Source: Paenibacillus sp. JDR-2 (GTDB lineage Bacteria > Bacillota > Bacilli > Paenibacillales > Paenibacillaceae). Taken from it: a stretch of 64,000 nt of DNA. The number at the start of each line of letters is the position of its first letter. Position 1 is the stretch's first letter. The stretch spans positions 2,309,001-2,373,000 of the forward strand of contig NC_012914.1 in the NCBI RefSeq assembly GCF_000023585.1. Reading direction: 5' to 3'. The position numbers and the translations under genes were made by a program. This document shows, in pieces, positions 25,354-33,364 of this stretch. The notes below the pieces were generated by a model. It saw only the letters and a program-made list of their open reading frames with translations, ran no database searches and was not told the origin of the DNA.

Positions 25354-25421
25354 TAGCTCTCCGCCTTTCCAGAATCTAGACTAATGGGATATCCTATGCA
25401 TTCGCCCGGAACGACGTTCGC

Positions 25422-26681
25422 CTATTTCAAATAAGACTTGCCCGGGTACTTCACAACCGGCCACTTCTCCTTGCGCAGCGCGTTCAGAAGCTCGGGTCCA
25501 ACATGCAGATTATCCCTTATCAGATCCCTTGGCGTAAGCGCCATCCATTGGTTGAGGGATACGTCCATAAATCGGTCGCTTTTAAACATTTCCAGAAACC
25601 ATAAAGACTCGTCGCCGGTATTCTGAATGTAATGCCCATAAGCAAACGGCACGTAACCGACATCCCCCGCCCGGTAATCAAAAGTTCTTGCAGCCCCGTT
25701 CCCGGCAAAAACCGTCATCCGTCCTTGTCCGGTTAAATAATATTGCCATTCATCATTGTTTGGATGCCAATGCAGCTCCCGCATAGCACCGGGCTTAATC
25801 TCGACAAGCGCTGCGGCAATCGTTTTGGCGGCATGAAAGTTGGTGGAGTCGGCAATCCGTACCGTACCGCCGGGCGTTACGATAGGCGTCTGGGCAAGAA
25901 GGCGGTATTTGAAGCTCTGAGGTACCGTGCCGTAAGGCGAGTGGACTTGTTGGCTTTCGATGGAGCCGGGTACTTCATCCTGGAAAATATAAAGCTGATC
26001 CGTCGGGATCGAATCAAAGGCCGATTCCGTTACGCCAAAGTTGGCGCATAATACATCTTTTGGCGTATGGGCGAACCAGTCGGAGATCGACAGCGTATTC
26101 AGGTCGGAAAATTTGCCGTCGTCAAAAACAAGCAGGAACTCGCAGCCATGCTCAAGCCCTTGTATGGAATGCGGCAGCCCTGCAGGAAAAAACCATAAGT
26201 CGCCTGCTTCAACGTCCGCGATAAAATTGCGCCCGTCCTGGTCGACGGATGTAATCCTCGCGCTTCCCCATATCATGTAAGCCCACTCGGATTGCTGATG
26301 CCAATGCAGCTCGCGAACGCCGCCGGGCGTCAGATACATGTTTACGCCGGCAAGCGTTGTGGCTATCGGCATTTCGCGCTGCGTAATCTCGCGGGACCAG
26401 CCTCCCTGATTGAGCTGCATATGCGTATCTGAGAACGAAAATTTCAGGTTTGGCACCAATCCGTAATCGGTTATCGGAGGGCGAAGCATATTGGGATTCT
26501 CCAAGTCCCTCATTATATCCCGCGGACCTAAGTCAGGGCCTCCCGCGCAATCGATTGGCCGGTAAGGCTGAGGCACGGCAAACGGCTCGCTTTTTCCATC
26601 CTTCGCGTCAGGAGATACGTTGGAAGCAGCGGGCTGGTTATTGGAAGCATTGGCATTGCTGCCGGCGTTCGAGTCGTTCAT
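25422..26681 (-). CDS. Oxalate-decarboxylase-like bicupin with altered lid
   Basis: A 419-residue bicupin of the OxdC/OxdD family with an extra N-terminal extension of about 31 residues rich in N, S and A. All Mn ligands align at a constant offset to B. subtilis OxdC: His126, His128, Glu132, His171 in the first cupin and His304, His306, Glu311, His350 in the second; the second-site Glu364 is kept. The first-site lid, SENST in OxdC, is SDLNT here (192-196), so the catalytic Glu is an Asp (Asp193). Decarboxylase activity may be reduced or changed. The gene has its own GGAGGG site and lies 68 nt upstream of the cupin gene on the same strand; both may be sporulation genes. Confidence 0.9.
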   Translation of the reverse strand: MNDSNAGSNANASNNQPAASNVSPDAKDGKSEPFAVPQPYRPIDCAGGPDLGPRDIMRDLENPNMLRPPITDYGLVPNLKFSFSDTHMQLNQGGWSREITQREMPIATTLAGVNMYLTPGGVRELHWHQQSEWAYMIWGSARITSVDQDGRNFIADVEAGDLWFFPAGLPHSIQGLEHGCEFLLVFDDGKFSDLNTLSISDWFAHTPKDVLCANFGVTESAFDSIPTDQLYIFQDEVPGSIESQQVHSPYGTVPQSFKYRLLAQTPIVTPGGTVRIADSTNFHAAKTIAAALVEIKPGAMRELHWHPNNDEWQYYLTGQGRMTVFAGNGAARTFDYRAGDVGYVPFAYGHYIQNTGDESLWFLEMFKSDRFMDVSLNQWMALTPRDLIRDNLHVGPELLNALRKEKWPVVKYPGKSYLK

Positions 26682-26753
26682 TCCTTTCCCTCCTATATAA
26701 GCTCTTCAAGCATGCATATGACGGAAGGGTTGGTTATTATGAGGCAGGCTGGC

Positions 26754-26781
26754 AGAAAAAAAGCCGGGCAATCTGCCCGGC
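26754..26781 (-). terminator. Intrinsic terminator of the pirin gene
   Basis: On the minus strand GCCGGGCA (26774-26781) and TGCCCGGC (26763-26770) form a stem with a 3-nt loop, followed by a run of seven T (26756-26762 read in reverse). It ends transcription before the bicupin gene. Confidence 0.85.
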
Positions 26782-26792
26782 AGTCATGCTTT

Positions 26793-27677
26793 TTAGAATT
26801 CGGCTGGTCCCATTTTACCGTCCTGGAAGTCAACAAAAGCCTGGAATACTTCCTGACGGCTGTTCATGACAAACGGTCCTTGCTGGAAGACCGGCTCATC
26901 GATTGGTTCACCGCTCAAAACGATTACAAGCGTATCGTCGGTCTGACCTTCAATCTGAATGGTTCCTGCTGTATTGGTGAAGAGGACAAAATCTCCTTCA
27001 GCGGCTTTCCGATCTCCGTTAATGATGGCACTGCCTTTCAATACCATCACCGCCGTATTGTAGGATGCCGGGAGCTCGACGCTTGCTTGGCCGCCGGCTT
27101 TAAACGAGATATCAAACAGATTAACCGGCGTGAAGGTTTGAGCAGGGCCTGTTATGCCGTTGAAGCTGCCGGCGATGACGCGAACCGTACCGCCGCCGTC
27201 GGGAAGCTCCGAATATCCCATATCCGATTTGAGCAGCTCCTGATATTTCGGTGCATGCATTTTGTGCGCGCGGGGGAGATTGATCCACAGCTGAATGATA
27301 TGGAATAAACCGCCTCGCCGGGAGAAGTTTTTTTCATGATATTCTTTGTGCAGCAGACCGGAGCCTGCCGTCATCCATTGCACGTCCCAGGGGCCGATAA
27401 TCCCGTGATGGCCTGTGTTGTCATGATGCTCGACGTAACCGTCGTAAGCGATGGTTACGGTCTCGAATCCGCGGTGCGGATGGGCGCCAACGCCTTTAAC
27501 CTCATTGCTTTGCGGGAAAACAAACGGCGCATTGTAATCCATCAGGATAAAGGGACTAAAGCGCTCGCCGAAGTTCGTGCCGCCAGGGAAATAATTCGAT
27601 ACCCGGAAGCCGTCGCCGACCATATGGATTGGAGCCCCGTGATATACGCCTTCTACTGCCCGGAATGTTGTTGTCAT
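26793..27677 (-). CDS. Pirin-family protein
   Basis: A 294-residue bicupin of the pirin family. The N-terminal cupin shows the typical metal site and motif: HPHRGFETVTIAYDGYVEHHDNTGHHG (about residues 67-93) and later HKEYHEK. The C-terminal cupin lacks obvious ligands, as usual. Bacterial pirins act as quercetinase-like dioxygenases or redox-responsive modulators; which applies here is unknown. It is monocistronic, with its own promoter and a palindromic operator of the quinone-responsive MarR type upstream. Its start has AAGGAG 11 nt upstream. Confidence 0.88.
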   Translation of the reverse strand: MTTTFRAVEGVYHGAPIHMVGDGFRVSNYFPGGTNFGERFSPFILMDYNAPFVFPQSNEVKGVGAHPHRGFETVTIAYDGYVEHHDNTGHHGIIGPWDVQWMTAGSGLLHKEYHEKNFSRRGGLFHIIQLWINLPRAHKMHAPKYQELLKSDMGYSELPDGGGTVRVIAGSFNGITGPAQTFTPVNLFDISFKAGGQASVELPASYNTAVMVLKGSAIINGDRKAAEGDFVLFTNTAGTIQIEGQTDDTLVIVLSGEPIDEPVFQQGPFVMNSRQEVFQAFVDFQDGKMGPAEF

Positions 27678-27720
27678 AATTGAAGCAACTCCTTATATGT
27701 GAATTTTGTTGCTGAATAAT

Positions 27721-27766
27721 TATCTTAATTTAAAGATATTATACTATAAAAAAGTAAGTGTGTAAA
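27721..27766 (-). promoter_or_regulatory. Pirin promoter with MarR-type operator
   Basis: On the minus strand TTTACA (27761-27766), 17 nt, then TATAAT (27738-27743). Directly downstream of the -10 lies the near-perfect palindrome TATCTTAATTTAAAGATA (27721-27738), whose outer TATCTT/AAGATA-like arms recall MhqR/YodB-type operators. A repressor there would block initiation. Confidence 0.7.
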
Positions 27767-27845
27767 GAGGGAGGAATTTTCGCTTCAAAACTAGTTATTA
27801 TTTTTGTATTGTTTGTTTATTATTCATTCCATGTCAAAATTTTTT

Positions 27846-27863
27846 TATACATAGTTATGTATA
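27846..27863. promoter_or_regulatory. Perfect palindrome upstream of the lyase operon
   Basis: TATACATA-GT-TATGTATA is a perfect 18-bp dyad within AT-rich sequence, about 40 nt before the direct-repeat element at 27902. It could be a dimeric regulator site for the operon or for the divergent pirin side; the protein is unknown. Confidence 0.5.
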
Positions 27864-27901
27864 AATGTTTAAGTTGTAAAGTGCATCGAACAGTAAAACA
27901 T

Positions 27902-27965
27902 CTTAAAAACCCGCACATATTCATCAAGTAATCGCATTTGTTTGTACCTTGCTCCGTGCTACCCT
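27902..27965 (+). promoter_or_regulatory. Candidate activator-type promoter: two direct repeats plus extended -10
   Basis: An A-rich 21-nt segment (27902-27922, containing CTTAAAAACCCGCAC) is followed by a weaker copy (27923-27943, sharing CGCA and the T-rich end), then 16 nt, then TACCCT (27960-27965) preceded by TGC. No -35 is evident. The geometry matches four other promoters in this region. Confidence 0.5.
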
Positions 27966-28001
27966 TGTGGGGTAACGATAGAAAGAGTGGAGGCGAACAG
28001 G

Positions 28002-31000
28002 ATGACGGGAGTAACTCCGAGAGAGCAATTGAAAGAGCTGGTTGATCAAGCAATACACCTGCTCGTATCGGAAGGGAATTATTATACGGATGGGGCAAAG
28101 CTTGCCCTCATGGATATGGTTAAGGCTGCGGAACAAGCGCTGCAAGGGCAAGAGCAGGTACCGTTTATCCGAAACCGGGAATTTATAGCTCCGTCTTCCG
28201 AGGGGGCTGTTCGGTTTGCCCATAAGCGGTTCACCATGGTTCCTTCCTATAATCCGGGAGCGAAGATCTATCAATCGTATGGTCTTGAGCCAGCCTTAGC
28301 CTGGTTTGAGCAGCAAGATATGCGGAGGGAAGAAGAACAGACACTTGCCGAGAAGGCTGAATTTGTAGTGGAAAAGGCAAGATCACTGCTGGATGGTGCC
28401 GAAGTTGGAAGCGGGATCGGACAATACGATGCTGCCGCTAGAGAAGCCTTGATTCAGGCCATCGAACAAGTGGAACAGGCATCTTCCGCCGGTTCGCTGT
28501 CGGATAAAGATCTGTTGGCACAGGCTATCGTACAAGGCTTCAACCGGATAAGAGAGCTGCATTACTCCAAAGTACTGCGGACGGATATCGAATCCGAATC
28601 CTCGCTTTATCTTACGAAGGAGCAGCTGCTTGAGGTGAAGGGCAATGCCGAGAACGATCCTCTCATTAAGGCACTTGCTAAACAAATAAAGCAGAATGCA
28701 GACAGCTATAGTCTGGCGTACATCGAGAAGGCATCTGAGCTGATCATGCAGGATGAAAATGATTATGACGAGATCAATAAGCATTTTTACGTTTGGAGCA
28801 CGACCGATAAAATCGTCAATTTCATTGCGCCCGAGAAGGCTGTTACAGCAGAATTGGCCTTTATTCTTCCATCGATAGAGAACGAGCAAGACGGGCTTGG
28901 CCATGTATGGATCGACAATTTGGATATTTTGTCCGCAAGCGGCGGGAGCTTCGACATTTGCAACAATGGGTTTGATGAGGGCAGCAGCTGTCCCGATTAT
29001 TGGCGCACGGAAGCTCGCAAAGGCATTCCCATTATGAAATGGGAAGATCGTTATCCTTACTGCGGAGGCGGAAGCCGGACCGGTCAGGATACGGCGAATC
29101 CATCGTCTCAGGCGGCTTTTACCTATAAGGAAAATACAGCTTTCCATTCTCTCTATCTCTGTAATCCAACGGGAGAGGATGAAGCGGCGTGGGTCTATGA
29201 TGGCGAGTTTAGTGTTCAAGGCGGGATCGGCTATACGCTGACGTTCGCGGCCAAGATTGACGGCAAGCTGAAGCAGGGATTAAAGACGTTGATTGTCTTT
29301 AAGGACGAGAACGGCCAGGAGCTGGAAAGGTTCGACTACCTCTTCAACCGCAAATCCTCGCTACCTAATGGCTGCTTCCAACTGACAATGCAATGCGATG
29401 CGATTCAATATGCGTTTACCAAACATAGGGAATACGCAATGAAGGCGAAGCATGCACTTCTCTATACCTTGAATGATTTCTGCCAAGGTGCTGAGCATTG
29501 GCTGATCACCAATCTAAGACCGCAGGGCAGCGATTCTTATGGAGCCGTACAGGGCGGGCGGCTGCTCTGCAGCGCGGCCGTTACTTACTCGATGATTAAG
29601 GAAGCGGCCGTGTTCACTGCCGAGGAGAAGACACGGTTGTACGCCATGGTGGAGTATTTGCTGCGGTACATGATTGATTTGCGAGACCGCACGGAGTTGT
29701 CTCCTTATGATGCGCAGTATGGCAGCGGCAACTGGCAGACCGATATGTGCGCGGGTACGGCGTATATGATGCTAGTGCTGGATGATTTCCCGAATCGAAA
29801 AACATGGCTCTACAACGCGCATGTTGTCCTTCATGCTCAGCTGATGCAGACCGTAAATCCGGATTCTTCATGGCCGGAGTCGATTCGGTATCATCATGCG
29901 GCACTTGAACGATTCGCTGGCTATGCGAAAGTAACCAGACACATGATGGGTGAAAATTGGTTCCAAGACACCCCGCTCGCCAGCATGTTTGGGTTCAGCC
30001 TGCGAACGCAAACCCCGGCTTACCGATATTTCGATAACCGCATCGGCACACCGCCGTTTGGCGACCATGCTCTGAGCGGCGGCGCGGAGTTCGGCAGCTT
30101 CGGCCCTTACATCGGCGATATTGAGCAGTTAGACAAAGAGCTGGCCGATCGGATGTACCACACCTGGAGGCTGGCCGGCAAACCATTCAAGAAACTATGG
30201 GGTGAAGGCATTGTCCTTGATAATTTGCTAGGCAAAGGTGATTCGTATGAGCCGGAACATCCGCTCAAGCTGGACTCTATCAATGACCTCGTCCATGCGG
30301 GCATTTACATTTTCCGTAACCATATGGATTCTGAGCGGCAGAGCTATATGGCCATTATGTCCAGCCCGGAGCCGATTGGCCATGGCCATTTGGATCAAGG
30401 TTCCTTCGTACTGTACAAGGACTCGATTCCGCTTGTAATGGATTCGGGCATTGAAGGGTATTTCGACAGCAGCACCAGTTGGCATATCAGCTCCTATTCC
30501 CATGCGTGCATGCAATTTGCAACGAAACGTACGCAAGTGGATAAGAGCGGGCAAGGTGCTATTAATCTAACCGCAGGCACGTACAGTCTGGAGCGGGGCT
30601 GGGTCGATGTTCCCCGGGTGAGCCGAGTGCTTGACTCCCAAATTGGCGGAGATGTTGAGCAAATCACCATTGAGATTGCTAATCCGGAAGGGGAAGGCAA
30701 GCATATCCGTCATATCCGGTACTACAAACGATATGACCTCTATCTGATTCAAGATAAGGTAGAAGGCTACGACGGCGAGCTGTTGTTTAACCTGCCTGTA
30801 GCAGCCAAGCACTCGGAAATAGAGGGGAATCGAGTGTACTCCAGCGGTATTTATGATGTGGATCTTGAGACGGTATTCCTTAGTCCGGTGAAATCCATGA
30901 GGATTGAAAAAGGCCGCTCGACACCGGTCTTCGACTGCGGGGATACCTGCATGATGGATTATATAAGAGCTAAGGCAGATGCGAAGGATGGATTTACGGT

Positions 31001-31118
31001 TCTGCTGTATCCAAAACGGGCAGATGAAAAACGGCTCGAAGTATTTCTGCAACAAAATGGACTTGTACAGGCAAAGATTCAAAACGAGCTGCTAGAGCTT
31101 GATATTGCGCACGAATAG
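28002..31118 (+). CDS. Cytoplasmic heparinase II/III-like protein with N-terminal helical region
   Basis: A 1038-residue protein without signal peptide. A helical N-terminal region (about 1-280, containing VPFIRNREFIAP) precedes a beta-sandwich carbohydrate-binding-like segment (about 285-450, with DGLGHVWIDNLDI and GYTLTFAAKIDGKLK), then a heparinase II/III-type alpha/alpha-toroid plus beta-sheet domain (about 460-1035). The catalytic-type motif GHGHLDQGSFVLY is present. The same order of segments occurs in the secreted protein at 51989, so this is its intracellular paralogue, probably acting on imported oligosaccharides by beta-elimination. The start follows GGAGG by 8 nt. It forms an operon with the GH88 gene 17 nt downstream. 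The exact substrate is unknown. Confidence 0.8.
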   Translation: MTGVTPREQLKELVDQAIHLLVSEGNYYTDGAKLALMDMVKAAEQALQGQEQVPFIRNREFIAPSSEGAVRFAHKRFTMVPSYNPGAKIYQSYGLEPALAWFEQQDMRREEEQTLAEKAEFVVEKARSLLDGAEVGSGIGQYDAAAREALIQAIEQVEQASSAGSLSDKDLLAQAIVQGFNRIRELHYSKVLRTDIESESSLYLTKEQLLEVKGNAENDPLIKALAKQIKQNADSYSLAYIEKASELIMQDENDYDEINKHFYVWSTTDKIVNFIAPEKAVTAELAFILPSIENEQDGLGHVWIDNLDILSASGGSFDICNNGFDEGSSCPDYWRTEARKGIPIMKWEDRYPYCGGGSRTGQDTANPSSQAAFTYKENTAFHSLYLCNPTGEDEAAWVYDGEFSVQGGIGYTLTFAAKIDGKLKQGLKTLIVFKDENGQELERFDYLFNRKSSLPNGCFQLTMQCDAIQYAFTKHREYAMKAKHALLYTLNDFCQGAEHWLITNLRPQGSDSYGAVQGGRLLCSAAVTYSMIKEAAVFTAEEKTRLYAMVEYLLRYMIDLRDRTELSPYDAQYGSGNWQTDMCAGTAYMMLVLDDFPNRKTWLYNAHVVLHAQLMQTVNPDSSWPESIRYHHAALERFAGYAKVTRHMMGENWFQDTPLASMFGFSLRTQTPAYRYFDNRIGTPPFGDHALSGGAEFGSFGPYIGDIEQLDKELADRMYHTWRLAGKPFKKLWGEGIVLDNLLGKGDSYEPEHPLKLDSINDLVHAGIYIFRNHMDSERQSYMAIMSSPEPIGHGHLDQGSFVLYKDSIPLVMDSGIEGYFDSSTSWHISSYSHACMQFATKRTQVDKSGQGAINLTAGTYSLERGWVDVPRVSRVLDSQIGGDVEQITIEIANPEGEGKHIRHIRYYKRYDLYLIQDKVEGYDGELLFNLPVAAKHSEIEGNRVYSSGIYDVDLETVFLSPVKSMRIEKGRSTPVFDCGDTCMMDYIRAKADAKDGFTVLLYPKRADEKRLEVFLQQNGLVQAKIQNELLELDIAHE

Positions 31119-31135
31119 TAGAGAGGACGATAAAG

Positions 31136-32290
31136 ATGCTGCAGACGAACGATCAAGTATGGTTGAACCAGGTCATTGATAAGATCAGAACGAAGATGGA
31201 TTGGGTAAGCGAGAAATCCCGCAACAAGATTCCTTATACCACGATTAACGGAACGCATGATGACCGGGCAGTAGATAACCCATCAGGATATGATACAGAC
31301 GGCATTAATTGGTGGACGAACGGCTTCTGGGGCGGCATGATGTGGCTGATGCATCATGAGACGGGCAACGAGAAGTATAAGGAGATTGCAGGGATGTCGG
31401 AAGCGAAGCTGGATCAATGCTTCCATGACTATACAGGGCTTCATCATGATGTTGGATTTATGTGGCTGCCGACAAGCGTGGCCAATTACCGGGTAACGGG
31501 AAATCTTGAATCTCGAAAAAGAGCCATGCATGCTGCCAATCTATTAGCTGGCCGATTCAATCTGGCAGGCGGATTTATCCGGGCATGGAATGATCTGGAC
31601 GAAGGAGATACGCGCGGCTGGGCGATTATTGACTGCATGTTTAACATCCCGCTGCTTTATTGGGCAACAGAAGAAACGGGAGATCCGCGCTTTAAGCAGA
31701 TTGCGATGAAGCACGCAGATACAACCATGTCGGCCTTCGTTAGACCGGATGGGTCCGTTAATCATATTGTTGAATTTGATCCGTTCGAGGGTGGAGTTGT
31801 TCGTACCTATGGCGGTCAGGGTTATGAAGAAGGCTCCTCTTGGACAAGAGGCCAGACTTGGGCGATGTACGGCTTCATGATGAGCTACATCCATACGGGC
31901 AAAGAAGAATATTTGGCAACAGCCAAGCGGATTGCGCATTATTTTATCGCGAATATTCCGGAAAACGGCATTATCCCGATTGATTTCAGACAGCCGAAGG
32001 AGCCGGCCTACGAGGACTCGACGGCTGCGGCTATTGCGGCATGCGGTTTCATAGAGATTGCGAAGGCAGTTGGCGAGCATGAAAAGGACTTGTACGTTGG
32101 AGCTGCTGTTAAGCTGCTGCGCGCGCTGGACGAATCGAGAAGCGACTGGACGGATAACTCGGATTGCATTCTAACGCATGGCTCAGCGGCTTACCACAAC
32201 AATAACCGGCATACGGCCATTATTTACGGCGATTATTATTTCATCGAAGCGGTCTTCAAGCTGAAAGGCAATGATTTATACCTTTGGTAG
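31136..32290 (+). CDS. Glycoside hydrolase family 88 (unsaturated glucuronyl hydrolase)
   Basis: A 384-residue cytoplasmic alpha/alpha-barrel enzyme. Known GH88 landmarks are present: WTNGFWGG, HHDVGFM with Asp105 and IIDCMFNIPLLYWA with Asp166, which align with the two catalytic aspartates (Asp88 and Asp149) of the Bacillus sp. GL1 enzyme. GH88 enzymes hydrate the double bond of unsaturated uronic acid released by polysaccharide lyases and free the neighbouring sugar. The gene directly follows the lyase-like gene (17 nt) and is probably co-translated in the same operon, which strengthens the view that the pathway yields unsaturated oligosaccharides. Confidence 0.93.
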   Translation: MLQTNDQVWLNQVIDKIRTKMDWVSEKSRNKIPYTTINGTHDDRAVDNPSGYDTDGINWWTNGFWGGMMWLMHHETGNEKYKEIAGMSEAKLDQCFHDYTGLHHDVGFMWLPTSVANYRVTGNLESRKRAMHAANLLAGRFNLAGGFIRAWNDLDEGDTRGWAIIDCMFNIPLLYWATEETGDPRFKQIAMKHADTTMSAFVRPDGSVNHIVEFDPFEGGVVRTYGGQGYEEGSSWTRGQTWAMYGFMMSYIHTGKEEYLATAKRIAHYFIANIPENGIIPIDFRQPKEPAYEDSTAAAIAACGFIEIAKAVGEHEKDLYVGAAVKLLRALDESRSDWTDNSDCILTHGSAAYHNNNRHTAIIYGDYYFIEAVFKLKGNDLYLW

Positions 32291-32339
32291 AGCATCAACG
32301 TTACTGTGTCAGAATTTTTGAATTAACATAAGAAAAACA

Positions 32340-32383
32340 AGCTGTCTCAGGGTCCAGACGGACTAGGCTGAGGCAGCTCTTTT
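32340..32383. terminator. Terminator between the GH88 and AraC genes
   Basis: AGCTGTCTCAG (32340-32350) pairs, with one mismatch, with CTGAGGCAGCT (32368-32378), followed by TTTTT. The reverse side, with AAAACAAG before it, can serve the convergent AraC gene. Confidence 0.8.
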
Positions 32384-33246
32384 TACGTTTTATAGATTTG
32401 CCGGAGGAAGGAAGAAGGCGGTTCTCCAAACGTCTTCTTAAATACGCGTGTGAAATAGAAGGGATTCTGGTAACCCAGCCGTTCGCTGATCTGTGCAATA
32501 GTAAGAGACTCGGAGCTGCGCATGAGCTCGACGGCCTTATTCATTTTCAGTCGGGTATGGGTTTCCACAATGCTTTGACCGGACGCTTTGCTGAAAGCAG
32601 CGGAGATATAACTGTAGTTCATATTGAGCTGTTGTCCAAGATGATTCGCATCGAAGGGTTGATCGACATGTGCGGATAAATAATTCATCACCTGTTCTAC
32701 CAGACGGGAGGCAGATCTATGACGGCTGTCGGAAGTGAACGTTAGAGCATGAAAATCGAGAAGAAATTGATAAACGCTGATGCTAAGTCGGGTCATTCTT
32801 TGGCTGGTCCACTGCGAGGATTCCTTGAGAAGAGAGGAGAGCCTTTCTTCCGTTCCTGGCGGAGCTTGTCCGTGCTTGGGAATGGCAACGTGATGCTCAT
32901 AATGTTCGGGAGCAAAATATTCAGGCTCCGGCAGCGGCGCTTTCTCTTTATATTCAATATGTGCATCGATTCTGTTCGCAAAGTGAATCCAATACCATGC
33001 GGTGCCCGCAGGCGTATCCGGAAGCCCCCAGTGGTGGCGGCCTTTCTCCAAGAACATATACTCTCGTTCACCAACGGTATAAGAACAACCCTCTTCAATG
33101 ACATGCATGGCTCCTTGGGAGACATAAAGAAACACATCATAGTCGAGGATTCGATCAGGATGGGTGTAGAGCTGATCGGTACGGTTCCAGCCGATATCCC
33201 TTACTAGTGGAAAACGGTCTGCGGTAAGCAGAAAAGATGTGTTCAC
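32383..33246 (-). CDS. AraC-family transcriptional regulator
   Basis: A 287-residue protein. The N-terminal cupin-like ligand domain (about 20-100, VFLYVSQGAMHVIEEG, YTVGEREYMFLEKGRHHWG) and the C-terminal AraC double helix-turn-helix (about 190-285, with FDANHLGQQLNMNYSYISAAFSKASGQ and the signature IAQISERLGYQNPFYFTRVFKKTFGEPPSSFL). I place the start at GTG 33244-33246, preceded by AAGGAGAG; an in-frame TTG further upstream lies before that site. It is divergent from the GH127 gene and probably controls genes of this region in response to a sugar. Confidence 0.88.
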   Translation of the reverse strand: MNTSFLLTADRFPLVRDIGWNRTDQLYTHPDRILDYDVFLYVSQGAMHVIEEGCSYTVGEREYMFLEKGRHHWGLPDTPAGTAWYWIHFANRIDAHIEYKEKAPLPEPEYFAPEHYEHHVAIPKHGQAPPGTEERLSSLLKESSQWTSQRMTRLSISVYQFLLDFHALTFTSDSRHRSASRLVEQVMNYLSAHVDQPFDANHLGQQLNMNYSYISAAFSKASGQSIVETHTRLKMNKAVELMRSSESLTIAQISERLGYQNPFYFTRVFKKTFGEPPSSFLRQIYKT

Positions 33247-33364
33247 TTTCTCTCTCCTTTTACACAAAAAAAGTATAGGAAATACAAATTATCGTGCATG
33301 TTACTGAAATTATAAGAGATTTAAAATAAATTATATCACAAAAAAAGTGCTGGAGGTTTTTGGC

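Noticed and set aside
28383..29219. Long antisense frames, such as 278 codons on the minus strand opposite the cytosolic lyase gene and similar ones opposite the permease and surface-protein genes
   Set aside because: They mirror the codon bias of the true genes, lack ribosome sites and show no recognisable domains.
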